A stretch of DNA of 64,000 bases from Catalimonadaceae bacterium JC749 (GTDB lineage Bacteria > Bacteroidota > Bacteroidia > Cytophagales > Cyclobacteriaceae), in NCBI GenBank assembly GCA_021730635.1, contig JAJNNC010000003.1, forward strand, positions 496,001 through 560,000, read 5' to 3'. Shown in pieces: positions 16,276 to 25,079 of this stretch. The position numbers and the translations under genes were made by a program. Numbering within the stretch: position 1 is the first letter of the stretch; each line of letters starts with the position of its first letter. The notes under the pieces were generated by a model. The model worked only from the letters and a program-made list of their open reading frames with translations, was not told the DNA's origin and did not search any database.

Positions 16276-19200
16276 TTGACTACTGTGAAAACCAACCTCC
16301 TTGCTGCCTTCCTCTTTTGTGTATTGGGAACCCTATCGGCGATAGCGCAGTCCAATACGCTGGATAGTCTGGAGAAGATACTGGAAAAAACCCCGGCAGA
16401 TACCCAGCGGGTCCATGTCTTAAACAACTTATCTGTGCAGTACAGAAACGGGAGCAACGATTTATCCAAGGTGAAGATGTATGCCGAACAGGCCCTTCAA
16501 CTGGCTCAAAAACTGGATTTTGCCTATGGCATGGGGCAGGCTTATAATAGCCTGGGCAGTTACCATTATGCACAGAACCAGATTCAGGAGGCCCGCCAAT
16601 ATTATGAAAAAGCCTTACAACATTTCGAGCGATCGGGCAGAAAGAGAGGATTGGCTGTCGCCTACGGGAATCTGGGCATGGTCTATGAAGATATAGGAAA
16701 CTTTTCTCTCGCCCTGGAATTTTATCTGAGAAGCTCAAAAATCGCCGAAGCGATAGGCGAAGAAAATATCCATGGCCATAATTTACACAGCATTGCCATA
16801 CTGCTGCAAAACCAGAAAAAATACGAGGAGGCGCTGACCTATAACTTTCAGGCTATCAAGCTGCTGCGTGCCGCCAGGGAAAAAGTCACGGAGGGGTTTA
16901 CGCTGAACAGTATCGGCAATATCTATCGGGAAATGCATCAGTATGAGCAGGCAACCGACTATCTTCACCAGTCATTGCACATTTTTGATTCTTTGCAATA
17001 TTCCAGAGGGCAGGTCAACTGTTATAACAATTTAGGCTTGGTCGCTTTTTTTGAACAACAATATGACAGTGCCCTTTCCTACCATCAGAAAGCCCTGGAA
17101 AAAAGTGAACAGTACGGATATACCAACTCGATTATTGTAGCCTTGCAGGGGCTCGGCCGTGTATACCTGCAAAAGCAGCGGGTTAAAGAAGCTATTTCTC
17201 TTCTCGAGAGGTCTATCCAACTGTCGGAAACGCATCAGCTTGTACAAAACAAGGTAGATGCCTATGAAGGGTTAGCCCTGGCTTACGCTCAGACAGGCGA
17301 TTTTCAGCAGGCCTTCAATTACCAGTCAAAATTAAGCTGGCTGAAAGACTCTCTCTTTAACGATGAAAACGACTGGAAAATTACGCAGTTACAGGCCGGT
17401 TACGCGGTAGAAAAGAAACAAGCCGAGATTGAGTTGTTAAGAAAAGACCAGGCGGAAGCGGCACTCCAGCGAAACGCCGTGGGTGCCGGTTTGCTGGCCT
17501 TGCTAATCATCGCCGGACTGGTAGTCAGCCGTCAGCGCCTGAAAATCCGGAAAAACCGCCTCCTGCTGCAGAAAAGCCAGGAGGTGACCCAGAAAAATGA
17601 ACAACTGGAAATACAAGCGCAAAAATTAGAGCAACAGGCAGTGACGCTGGCTCAGCAGACGCAGAAATTACAGGCGTTGGACCAGCTCAAATCTCACTTC
17701 TTTGCCAACATCTCCCATGAATTCCGTACCCCTCTGACTTTGATTTTGGGTAATCTGCAGGATAAACTCGACCAAGCGGCGCAGCCACCAAATATGCTGC
17801 CGCTGGCACACCAGGAAGTGAAAGTGATGCACCGACAGGCCCAACGCTTACTCGAGCTGATCAACCAGCTGCTGGATCTGTCCAAGCTGGAATCCGGACA
17901 GTTAACGCTGATGCCGAAAGCAGGCGACCTGAGACAATTTTTTCATATTCTGGCCAGTTCCTTTTCTTCCCTGGCCGACTACAGGCGCATCCGGTTTGAG
18001 GTCGTTTTGCCCAATCAGCCTTTATATTTTCTGTTCGATGCAGACAAGATGGAAAAGATTGTGTCTAACCTACTTTCCAATGCTTTCAAATTTACGCCCG
18101 ATGCCGGACAGATTTCCCTGATCGTGGAAGTGTTGCCGGAGACAGGTCCCTCTTCTCTTCTGAAAATTACAGTACAGGACAGCGGTCCGGGGATAGCTCT
18201 TTCGCAGCTGGACAAAATATTTGATCGTTTTTATCAGGGGACGCAGCATTATAGCGACCAGCAGGGCACCGGCATTGGCTTGGCACTGGTCAAAGAACTG
18301 GTGCAGTTACACCAGGGGCAGGTATGGGCTACCAACCAGGCTACCCAGGGCAGTTGTTTTATCGTGCAGTTGCCTTTGGAAAAGGTGGAGGAAGACGCTG
18401 TAAATACTGATCCTTTATCACTGCCAGCCTCTGCCACGCTATCCGTCATCAACTCCTCTTTAGAGCTGGAAAGCACAGCAGTAATACCCACGTCTGACAG
18501 TGGTAAAACTGTCAAAGAAGAAAAAGCTTTGCTGCTGATTGTAGAAGATAATGAAGACCTGAGACAGTATATCCGCCGGCATCTGGAAAGTACCTACCGC
18601 ATCCTGGAAAGTGAAAATGGCAGACAGGGACTGGCAGTAGCCCTTGAGCACATTCCCGATCTGATTATCACTGATCTGATGATGCCCAGCATGGCAATGC
18701 CCCGCATGGAGATGCCCGGCATGCAATATCCATTGGGGGAAATGCCCGGCATGGCAATGCCTGATATGGATGGGTTCGGCTTATGCGCTCATATCAAGAC
18801 CGATGAACGGACCAGCCATATTCCGGTGATTTTGCTCACGGCACTGGCTACCAGCCAAAGTAAAATACAGGGACTGGAAACCGGTGCTGATGACTACCTG
18901 ACCAAACCTTTTGACGCCAAGGAACTGCACATACGGATACGCAATCTGATCCATAGCCGTCAGAAACTCCGAGAACGCTTCAGCCGGGAGGTAAGGGTAC
19001 AGCCCAGCGATATTGCAGTGACCTCTATGGATGAGAAATTTCTGGAACGTGCCATGAAGGTGGTGGAAGAACACATGAGCCACACGGATTTTAGTGCTGA
19101 AGCCTTCAGCCGGGAGATCGGGATGAGCCGGATGCAGCTCCACCGCAAATTAACAGCTCTTACCGGACAAACCACCAGCGACTTTATACGCATCATGCGG

Positions 19201-19362
19201 CTCCAGCGGGCCGCCCGGTTGCTGGAATCCCGTGCCGGTAATGTATCAGATGTCGCTTTTATGGTTGGGTTCAACAGTTTGCCTTATTTCTCCAAGTGTT
19301 TCCGAGCGTATTTTAATGTTTCTCCCAACGTCTATCTTCAGGAGAAAAAAACTTCTGCATAA
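16276..19362 (+). CDS. TPR sensor hybrid histidine kinase with receiver and AraC output (one-protein two-component system)
   Basis: The 1028-residue product has a signal peptide, periplasmic TPR repeats (about 35-375, e.g. GQAYNSLGSYHYAQNQIQEARQ-type units), a membrane helix at about 400-418, a coiled coil, HisKA with phospho-His 481 (FANISHEFRTPLTLI), HATPase (NAFKFTPDAG, DSGPGI, GTGIGLALV), a receiver with phospho-Asp 800, and a C-terminal AraC helix-turn-helix (about 925-1025). It therefore senses outside, phosphorylates itself and binds DNA, like the hybrid HTCS regulators of Bacteroidota but with TPRs instead of a propeller. The receiver has a 25-residue Met-Pro insert right after the phospho-Asp loop. 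The neighbouring surface-protein genes are plausible targets. Confidence 0.93.
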   Translation: MTTVKTNLLAAFLFCVLGTLSAIAQSNTLDSLEKILEKTPADTQRVHVLNNLSVQYRNGSNDLSKVKMYAEQALQLAQKLDFAYGMGQAYNSLGSYHYAQNQIQEARQYYEKALQHFERSGRKRGLAVAYGNLGMVYEDIGNFSLALEFYLRSSKIAEAIGEENIHGHNLHSIAILLQNQKKYEEALTYNFQAIKLLRAAREKVTEGFTLNSIGNIYREMHQYEQATDYLHQSLHIFDSLQYSRGQVNCYNNLGLVAFFEQQYDSALSYHQKALEKSEQYGYTNSIIVALQGLGRVYLQKQRVKEAISLLERSIQLSETHQLVQNKVDAYEGLALAYAQTGDFQQAFNYQSKLSWLKDSLFNDENDWKITQLQAGYAVEKKQAEIELLRKDQAEAALQRNAVGAGLLALLIIAGLVVSRQRLKIRKNRLLLQKSQEVTQKNEQLEIQAQKLEQQAVTLAQQTQKLQALDQLKSHFFANISHEFRTPLTLILGNLQDKLDQAAQPPNMLPLAHQEVKVMHRQAQRLLELINQLLDLSKLESGQLTLMPKAGDLRQFFHILASSFSSLADYRRIRFEVVLPNQPLYFLFDADKMEKIVSNLLSNAFKFTPDAGQISLIVEVLPETGPSSLLKITVQDSGPGIALSQLDKIFDRFYQGTQHYSDQQGTGIGLALVKELVQLHQGQVWATNQATQGSCFIVQLPLEKVEEDAVNTDPLSLPASATLSVINSSLELESTAVIPTSDSGKTVKEEKALLLIVEDNEDLRQYIRRHLESTYRILESENGRQGLAVALEHIPDLIITDLMMPSMAMPRMEMPGMQYPLGEMPGMAMPDMDGFGLCAHIKTDERTSHIPVILLTALATSQSKIQGLETGADDYLTKPFDAKELHIRIRNLIHSRQKLRERFSREVRVQPSDIAVTSMDEKFLERAMKVVEEHMSHTDFSAEAFSREIGMSRMQLHRKLTALTGQTTSDFIRIMRLQRAARLLESRAGNVSDVAFMVGFNSLPYFSKCFRAYFNVSPNVYLQEKKTSA
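18682..18771 (+). repeat. Three tandem 30-bp repeats in the receiver domain of the hybrid kinase
   Basis: Units start at 18682, 18712 and 18742 and share ATGCCCRGCATG near their start; the first and third also share the next bases GCAATGCC. Each unit encodes ten residues: MPSMAMPRME, MPGMQYPLGE, MPGMAMPDMD. A normal receiver has a single MPDMDG here, so two units are extra. Frame is kept. Confidence 0.92.
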
Positions 19363-19439
19363 CCCACACTTCCTATGAGAAAAGTACTTATTTTCTCTGA
19401 CCATAATGGACTGTTTGTCACTTTAGACACCTACCCTCT

Positions 19440-20252
19440 ATGATATATCGTAAAATACGACCTTCTCTCCCGCTTCAGCCCCTGGTTGAGTGTTACTATG
19501 AGTGGGAAAATCATGGGCAGCTGCCACAAGCAGTTCAGATAGAATCGCCACCCAATGGTTTTACAGCTATGGTGTTTGTGTATGGTGACCCTTACCAAAT
19601 CATTCATGAAGGACAACAGCTTGTCTGGGTGCCCAGCAGTTTTTTAAGCGGGCAGTTTACCAGTAATTATCAGTTAAAATTGACTGGCAAGATCGGCATG
19701 TTCGGTGTAGTGTTTAAACCGGCAGCTCTGGCCTCTGTCTTTAGACTAAACATGACAGCACTGGTCAACCAAAGGGTGCCCCTGGTAGATATACTGGGCA
19801 AAGAGGGGCAGGTATTGGCAGCCCGCATTGAAGAAGCCCAACATGCTACTGAACGAATCGCTTATATAGAGCAGTTTTTAATTGACAAATTGGCACTCAA
19901 GTCTTTTAAGGTAAACTATGCCGACTATGCTGTAGATATTATCCTGGAAAGGCGTGGCAATGTGACTGTCCAGCATTTAGCCGACGAACTGGGCATCAGT
20001 CGCCGGCTGCTAGAAAAGCAGTTTATCACAAAAGTAGGACTGAGTCCGAAATACTATGCCCGGCTCAAACGCATCAGCCATGTTTGCGCTCTGCTGATTG
20101 CCCAGAAAGAGATCGACTGGCAGGATGCGATCCTGCTGGGTGGCTATTATGACCAGTCGCACTTTATCAAGGATTTTTTAGAATTCGTCAGGCAAAATCC
20201 TTCTCAGTACTATAAAACCCATCAGGAGTTGATAAAATTTTTAAAGGAATAA
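19440..20252 (+). CDS. AraC-family regulator with DUF6597-type N-terminus
   Basis: The product has 270 residues. The N-terminal 130 residues (IYRKIRPSLPLQPLVECYYEWE ... LSGQFTSNYQLKLTGKIGMFGVVFKPAAL) match the small beta-barrel sensing domain often annotated DUF6597. The C-terminal AraC HTH (about 165-262) contains VQHLADELGISRRLLEKQF, GLSPKYYARLKRI and the second HTH with GGYYDQSHFIKDF. It is followed on the same strand by a SnoaL-like protein gene with its own -7 box, a likely target. It starts 77 bases after the hybrid kinase. Confidence 0.9.
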   Translation: MIYRKIRPSLPLQPLVECYYEWENHGQLPQAVQIESPPNGFTAMVFVYGDPYQIIHEGQQLVWVPSSFLSGQFTSNYQLKLTGKIGMFGVVFKPAALASVFRLNMTALVNQRVPLVDILGKEGQVLAARIEEAQHATERIAYIEQFLIDKLALKSFKVNYADYAVDIILERRGNVTVQHLADELGISRRLLEKQFITKVGLSPKYYARLKRISHVCALLIAQKEIDWQDAILLGGYYDQSHFIKDFLEFVRQNPSQYYKTHQELIKFLKE

Positions 20253-20295
20253 ACACTTGTTCGCATTTTTACAATACAAGTACACCAGCATCCGG

Positions 20296-20303
20296 TATTT
20301 TTG
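20296..20303 (+). promoter_or_regulatory. -7 box TATTTTTG for the SnoaL-like gene
   Basis: TATTTTTG fits TAnnTTTG and lies 32 bases upstream of the ATG at 20336. The -33 region has only a T-run, which fits a promoter that needs an activator such as the AraC protein encoded just upstream. Confidence 0.5.
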
Positions 20304-20335
20304 TCTCATCTTAAAAACAATAACGAACATAAAAA

Positions 20336-20782
20336 ATGGAAACGGTAAAGAAACTTCAAAAACTTAATGAACTGAGTAAGCAAGGCACCTGCCTCGAGTT
20401 TTTCTCCGCCTATCAGGAAATGGATATCGATCGTATGATGAGCTTGTGTGATCAGGACGGTAAGGTAGCCTTCATGCCTTTGGGCGAACAGGGACAAGGG
20501 ACCATAGGCACCTTCGGTAAAACATTGTGGCTTACTTTAATGGATTGTTTTCCGGATTTAGACAATACAGTGACTTCCTCCGTTGTAGAGGCAGATGGAA
20601 GTGTCACCTGTCAGGTAAAAATTTTTGGTACCCAGGCCAAAGATTTTGCCGGTATACCCAGCCAGGGATTACGCTTTGAAAGTGATCATATCTTCATCTT
20701 TCATTTTGATGCTGAAGATAAAATCAACCGGGTGCAAGTCAACTGGAATCATGAAAATTTTCAGAAGCAACTGGGTTTGTAA
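20336..20782 (+). CDS. SnoaL/NTF2-fold ester cyclase-like protein
   Basis: The 148-residue cytoplasmic product has the length and layout of SnoaL-like polyketide/ester cyclases: an N-terminal helix, YQEMDIDRMMSLCDQDGKVAFMPLG near 25-50, FGKTLWLTLMDCFPDLDNTV in the middle and a last strand HFDAEDKINRVQVNWN. Members of this fold bind small hydrophobic ligands; some catalyse ring closure, many have no known activity. Its position after an AraC gene and a likely activator-dependent promoter suggest induction by a small molecule. No catalytic Asp/His pair could be assigned with confidence. Confidence 0.75.
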   Translation: METVKKLQKLNELSKQGTCLEFFSAYQEMDIDRMMSLCDQDGKVAFMPLGEQGQGTIGTFGKTLWLTLMDCFPDLDNTVTSSVVEADGSVTCQVKIFGTQAKDFAGIPSQGLRFESDHIFIFHFDAEDKINRVQVNWNHENFQKQLGL

Positions 20783-21028
20783 ATCATAGCCTGGCGTATA
20801 CGCGTAGCTTAGCCCTCTGGCTTTCCCCCTCTTTTTCTCCTTTCTGATGTAATCCAGGCCATCTCATAAGGCTTGCATAGATTCTTTGTCCTGAAAAATA
20901 GCGGTTGGAGGAGAACCGGAAAACACCAGTTTGACGAGAAAGACTGGGAGGGATTGCTATGCCCTTCACGCATGAGGTCTACACACCTGAACCTGATAAA
21001 AATAAAAATACGATAAAAAAGAAAACAG

Positions 21029-21568
21029 ATGAAACCCACCAGCATAACTTTATACCTGGCATTAGCCATAGTAGTAACCCAGATGGCATGTCAGTCAATG
21101 GCCGGAAAGATGGCGTCAGACATACGCGATATAGATATAGAAGCTGAAAAGGCAGCCATCAGAGAAGTAGTAGCGGCCGAAACCTGGGCATACTACCAGC
21201 AAGATTTTACATCCTGGAAAAATACTTATGTGAATGCTCCCTATTTCCGGATGTATGGCTATTGGGAAGGGTACCCGGAAAAAGTCAAATACCACAACGG
21301 ATTTGAATCTCTACAAACAGTAAAACAGGAGCAATTCCAACAAAACAGAACCCTATGGCAAGGTTCAATAGAAGAAAGTACTAACGAAAATTTTCGCATT
21401 TATCCTGAAGTGGCCTGGTATACTTTCGATCAGGTTTCTTATGATAAAGCCACCCGGAAATTGTTAGGCAGATCTTTAGAAACAAGGATATTAGAAAAAC
21501 ACAACGGACAATGGAAAATTGCCTACCTGGGCTTTCATTATTTCCCTGGGGAAGCCGATCACTCATAG
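21029..21568 (+). CDS. Lipoprotein with NTF2/SnoaL-like domain (DUF4440 type)
   Basis: The 179-residue product carries a lipoprotein signal with lipobox VTQMAC (Cys 21). The mature domain opens with a helix EAEKAAIREVVAAETWAYYQQDFTSWKNTY, then an aromatic-rich strand (YFRMYGYWEGYPEKVKYHNG) and ends with NGQWKIAYLGFHYFPG, the usual finish of NTF2-like DUF4440 proteins. So it is likely a ligand-binding envelope lipoprotein. The ATG at 21029 is chosen because it gives the signal; the overlapping frame from 20959 has no such features. It may share a role with the SnoaL-like gene upstream. Confidence 0.78.
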   Translation: MKPTSITLYLALAIVVTQMACQSMAGKMASDIRDIDIEAEKAAIREVVAAETWAYYQQDFTSWKNTYVNAPYFRMYGYWEGYPEKVKYHNGFESLQTVKQEQFQQNRTLWQGSIEESTNENFRIYPEVAWYTFDQVSYDKATRKLLGRSLETRILEKHNGQWKIAYLGFHYFPGEADHS

Positions 21569-21613
21569 TACTTTTCCCCCTAAACACTGCACTTATTGTA
21601 GAAAAAAGAGAGA

Positions 21614-21647
21614 TGTTACAATAGTGAAAAACCCTGTTACAACAGTG
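21614..21647. promoter_or_regulatory. Direct repeat TGTTACAAyAGTG x2 upstream of a promoter
   Basis: TGTTACAATAGTG (21614-21626) and TGTTACAACAGTG (21635-21647) repeat with a 21-base period, two helical turns. They end about 25 bases before the -7 box at 21673. The spacing and the conserved GTT core fit LytTR-type response-regulator sites, but other activators bind in the same way. Confidence 0.5.
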
Positions 21648-21672
21648 CTAACAGCCTGGCTGGCTTTCCCCC

Positions 21673-21680
21673 TACCTTTG
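21673..21680 (+). promoter_or_regulatory. -7 box TACCTTTG with no clear -33
   Basis: TACCTTTG matches TAnnTTTG. No TTTG is found about 19-21 bases upstream; the direct repeats at 21614-21647 occupy the activator region instead. Transcription from here would give a leader of about 350 bases before the next gene at 22043. Confidence 0.5.
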
Positions 21681-21811
21681 TGTTGTCTTTGACGGCTATG
21701 TCTGTTCAAGCCTTTCGCAAGACAACTTTTAAATAGAAAAACCCTTGATGGCCTTCATACATTATGACCACCATCAAATAAAAAAGAAAAACAACACTAA
21801 CAGATAGCCTA

Positions 21812-21853
21812 CTCACCGGGCAGCCAGGCATCCAACTGCCCCTGTCCGGTGAG
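21812..21853 (+). ncRNA. Structured element in the long leader of the 22043 gene (candidate RNA)
   Basis: CTCACCGG at 21812-21819 pairs with CCGGTGAG at 21846-21853, and inside it GGGCAG/CTGCCC can form a competing or stacked stem. Two smaller hairpins follow (CAGC/GCTG and CTGT/ACAG). No known riboswitch consensus (TPP, SAM, cobalamin, FMN) was recognised. The remaining 21569-22042 region holds no gene. Confidence 0.4.
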
Positions 21854-22042
21854 ACAGCCCTGTAGCTGGCAGCAACCCTTTTTCTGTGATGAAGAACAGA
21901 CGTTTCAGAAAACACTCTGACCAGCATTTTATGATTTCTCAGCCTTAGCGCAATAGCCTTCTGGCTTGAGAAAGTATGTAAAACAGTCTTTTTATTATCT
22001 ATCTATTTTCAAACTTAGTTAACCCTTTAAATTCAATTGATC

Positions 22043-22408
22043 ATGTTAGAAATCAAATCTTATTCAGTAGGTACCAACCGCCAACGCAGTTCCAGCAACT
22101 ATCACCGTCGTTACCTGTCTCTGGAGCCTAAAGTGCCCACCAGTCAGGTACAGCATATTGTCATCTACTTCTACGTTCAGGAGCAGGTCAGCAACGACAG
22201 TGATGTAGGCTATCAGACCCCTACTTCTACCAAGTATGTAGTAGGCCTGGCCCCTGTCTCTGACTTTGAGGACATGTACAAGATACTGCAGTCAGAAAAG
22301 CCGGTGTTTTTCAGCTGGGCGGCAGACAGCAGCAACAAGTTGCATTGGTTTGGGTTGAGCAGCAATCCTGAACCCCTGGGAGAAGGTCCCAAAGATGCCT
22401 CTGTCTAA
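22043..22408 (+). CDS. Small cytoplasmic protein of unknown function
   Basis: The ATG at 22043 gives 121 residues; the frame can also start at a TTG six bases earlier. The first third is rich in Ser/Arg/Tyr (NRQRSSSNYHRRYLSLEPK), the middle has beta strands (QHIVIYFYVQEQV, KYVVGLAPV) and the end is polar. There is no signal, membrane helix or known motif. Codon use looks native. The gene is single, with a long structured leader and a possible terminator downstream, which suggests strong or regulated expression. Confidence 0.6.
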   Translation: MLEIKSYSVGTNRQRSSSNYHRRYLSLEPKVPTSQVQHIVIYFYVQEQVSNDSDVGYQTPTSTKYVVGLAPVSDFEDMYKILQSEKPVFFSWAADSSNKLHWFGLSSNPEPLGEGPKDASV

Positions 22409-22777
22409 TGAGGGGTGAGCTTCCGCTGATATTTTAGCTCATATATTCTAACTTAAGGCTTGTGATAGGGAACGGCATGATCGGCCAGGTATCCCTATAG
22501 CAGGCCTTTTTTCTTTGATTATTGTGGTGAGTATGTTGTAGAAATAGGGGTAAATTCTTCCTGTAATTCCCCATAGCTGGGGATTAATTTCCCCACTTTA
22601 CCCGGAAAAAAGCTTTAAAACGACAAAATCAGGGGTTGGCATAGCGTTGGCAACTATAGGTTCAAAGAGGGTTAACATTTTTTGATATATTACTTTTTAA
22701 ACTGTTAATAAAAACTATTTTTTCAATTTTTTAAACTTTCATATTCAGGTAGTAAAGGTTTTAACTAGGTAGTAGTC

Positions 22778-22810
22778 AAAGGCAGCATTTTTCATAGTGC
22801 TGCCTTTTTT
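22778..22810 (+). terminator. Intrinsic terminator in the 22409-23056 gap
   Basis: AAAGGCAGCA (22778-22787) pairs with TGCTGCC plus T's (22798-22807) around a 10-base loop, followed by a T-run: a textbook rho-independent terminator. It sits 370 bases after the 22043 gene, so it may end that transcript or a separate small RNA. The rest of the 648-base gap holds a second hairpin GAGCAC-aggc-GTGCTC at 22821-22836 and the 12-base perfect palindrome TGCGCATGCGCA at 22952-22963. Confidence 0.75.
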
Positions 22811-23056
22811 GTTTTAGCTCGAGCACAGGCGTGCTCACTATTCATCTCATCCGTAATAGCTTAATGATAGCAGTTTAATATCTTTTCACCCAATTATTAT
22901 CTCTATCAGCAGTGTACCCGCTGTGGCGTGGATCGTGTCACCCAAGCTTATTGCGCATGCGCAGGAAAAGCAGGACAGAACGAGTAGTAGCATTGTTTTT
23001 TATGGCAGATTCACTGATCTTTACTGCTCAACGCAGTTGATGAAAGGAAGTATATC

Positions 23057-25045
23057 ATGGAAATCCCTCTATTACCGGATGTTACCATCATTTTAGGATT
23101 ATCGGTATTCGTTATTTATCTTTTTCAAAGGCTCAACCTACCTACCATTCTGGGTTTCCTGATGACCGGCATCGTAGTTGGGCCTCATGGCCTGAGCCTG
23201 ATCAATGCTTCTCATGAAGTAGAAATGATGGCAGAGATCGGTGTCATTCTGTTGCTCTTTATCATTGGGATGGAATTTTCGCTCAGGAGCCTTATGGCGA
23301 TCAAAAACACCGTCTTCATTGGTGGGTTAATTCAGGTAGGGGTCACCATTCTTCTGATCTTTTTAGGAGCCCGTTTTATCGGTTTTAGCATAGGGCAAGC
23401 TACTTTTCTTGGATTTCTTTTTTCTCTCAGCAGTACGGCTATTGTGTTGAAACTCCTGCAGGAGCGCAGTGAAGTCAATAGCCCTCAGGGCAAGATTTCT
23501 CTGGCTATTCTTATCTTTCAGGATATCATCGTAGTACCTATGATGCTACTCACGCCCCTGATCGCTGGACAGTCGGATGATATAGTTACCTCCTTGTGGC
23601 AGCTGGCGCTGAAAACCATCGCTGTGATCCTGGTGGTCTGGTTTGGTGCTCGTTTGTTGATTCCCAAGCTTTTGTATGAGGTGGCCAAGACCAAAAGCCG
23701 GGAGCTGTTTATCCTGTTTATTGTTGTCATCTGTTTTTCAGTAGCCTGGGCTACTTCCTCTATTGGTTTATCCCTGGCCCTGGGCGCTTTTATCGCAGGC
23801 CTCATCATCTCAGAATCTGAATACAGCTACCAGGCAACCGGCATTGTGATTCCTTTCCGGGAAATCTTCACCAGCTTTTTCTTCGTCTCTATCGGCATGC
23901 TGATGGATCTTTCCTTCCTGTTGGAACACATTGTATTGATTTTGGGCTTGCTGGTGGCCGTGATGCTGGTAAAAACGCTGGTTGCTACCCTGGCCGCACT
24001 GGTTTTACGATATCCTTTACGAACAGCACTACTGGCTGGTTTATGTCTGTTTCAGGTGGGTGAATTTGCTTTTATCTTATCCAAATCCGGCATGGAATAC
24101 GGACTGTTGAGTGGAGATATTTATCAGTATTTTCTATCTGTTTCCATCCTATCCATGGCCATCACTCCCTTTGTGATTCAAAATTCTGACCTGGTTACCC
24201 GCCTTTTTGTCCGGTCTCCCCTTTCCAAAACCATTGGGCTCATGAGCTACAAAAATACGGCGACAACAGAAGAGGAATCTTTGGAAAAATTGAAAGACCA
24301 TACCATTATCATAGGATTCGGGGTAAATGGCAGAAATGTGGCCAAGGCCGCCCAATTCGCCAAAATACCCTATGTGATCATTGAAATGAATGCAGAAACG
24401 GTAAGAATAGAAAAAACCAAAGGAGAACCTATCTACTATGGTGATGCTACCAATGAAATCATTCTGGAGCATCTTCGCGTCTACAGTGCCCGGGTCGCTG
24501 TCGTCGCCATTTCTGATCCTCCAGCAACCAAAAGAGTCATCATGAGTATCCGCTCTATCTGCCCTACGGTCCATGTCATTGTCAGAACGCGGTTTATGAA
24601 GGAAATGGACGAGTACTTCCGTTTAGGTGCCAACGAAGTGATTCCGGAAGAATTTGAAACGTCTATTGAGATTTTTACCCGTATGCTGCATAAATATTTA
24701 GTACCTCACGATGAAGTGGAGCATTTTGTCCAGAATATACGCTCCGACAATTATGAAATGCTGCGGCCGCATGAATCCACCCAACGCCGGATCGCCTCTC
24801 TTTCTATCCCTGATATCAACATTGCTACGTTGAAAGTACAATCTGACTTCAGCGATATTGTAGGCAAGAAAATAGGTGAATCGAACATACGATCCCGGTT
24901 TGGATTGAATATTCTGGCTATTCAGCGGGATGGACAGTATATGACCGACATTGATCCGGACACAGAAGTCTTGCAGGATGATATTCTTTATATCGCCGGA
25001 AACCCGGAAGCCATCGCAGATTTTAATGAAAAGATTAAAGTATAA
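23057..25045 (+). CDS. CPA2-family monovalent cation:proton antiporter (KefB/YbaL type) with TrkA-N and TrkA-C domains
   Basis: The 662-residue product has about 12 membrane helices (residues 1-385) with the CPA2 features LGFLMTGIVVGPHGL, LLFIIGMEFSLRSL and FSLSSTAIVLKLL. A cytoplasmic RCK/TrkA-N domain follows at about 415-530, with the nucleotide-binding fingerprint GFGVNGRNVA and an acidic strand end (YVIIEMN), then a TrkA-C domain (about 580-660). It exchanges K+ or Na+ for H+ at the inner membrane, gated by NAD(H) or another ligand at the RCK. No KefF/KefG ancillary gene is next to it. The gap upstream has palindromes but no clear promoter. Confidence 0.92.
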   Translation: MEIPLLPDVTIILGLSVFVIYLFQRLNLPTILGFLMTGIVVGPHGLSLINASHEVEMMAEIGVILLLFIIGMEFSLRSLMAIKNTVFIGGLIQVGVTILLIFLGARFIGFSIGQATFLGFLFSLSSTAIVLKLLQERSEVNSPQGKISLAILIFQDIIVVPMMLLTPLIAGQSDDIVTSLWQLALKTIAVILVVWFGARLLIPKLLYEVAKTKSRELFILFIVVICFSVAWATSSIGLSLALGAFIAGLIISESEYSYQATGIVIPFREIFTSFFFVSIGMLMDLSFLLEHIVLILGLLVAVMLVKTLVATLAALVLRYPLRTALLAGLCLFQVGEFAFILSKSGMEYGLLSGDIYQYFLSVSILSMAITPFVIQNSDLVTRLFVRSPLSKTIGLMSYKNTATTEEESLEKLKDHTIIIGFGVNGRNVAKAAQFAKIPYVIIEMNAETVRIEKTKGEPIYYGDATNEIILEHLRVYSARVAVVAISDPPATKRVIMSIRSICPTVHVIVRTRFMKEMDEYFRLGANEVIPEEFETSIEIFTRMLHKYLVPHDEVEHFVQNIRSDNYEMLRPHESTQRRIASLSIPDINIATLKVQSDFSDIVGKKIGESNIRSRFGLNILAIQRDGQYMTDIDPDTEVLQDDILYIAGNPEAIADFNEKIKV

Positions 25046-25070
25046 AGGCGTTGTGCAACCTATATGATTC

Positions 25071-25076
25071 GGAGGA
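25071..25076 (+). promoter_or_regulatory. Shine-Dalgarno GGAGGA of the acquired gene
   Basis: GGAGGA ends three bases before the ATG at 25080. Other genes in this window lack such a site, as is usual in Bacteroidota, so this marks the gene as foreign. Confidence 0.6.
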
Positions 25077-25079
25077 ACT

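Noticed and set aside
20978-21010. Possible TPP riboswitch (text ACCTGAACCTGAT)
   Set aside because: Only this short match is present; the upstream CTGAGA element and the pairing arms are missing, and the downstream gene is not a thiamine gene.
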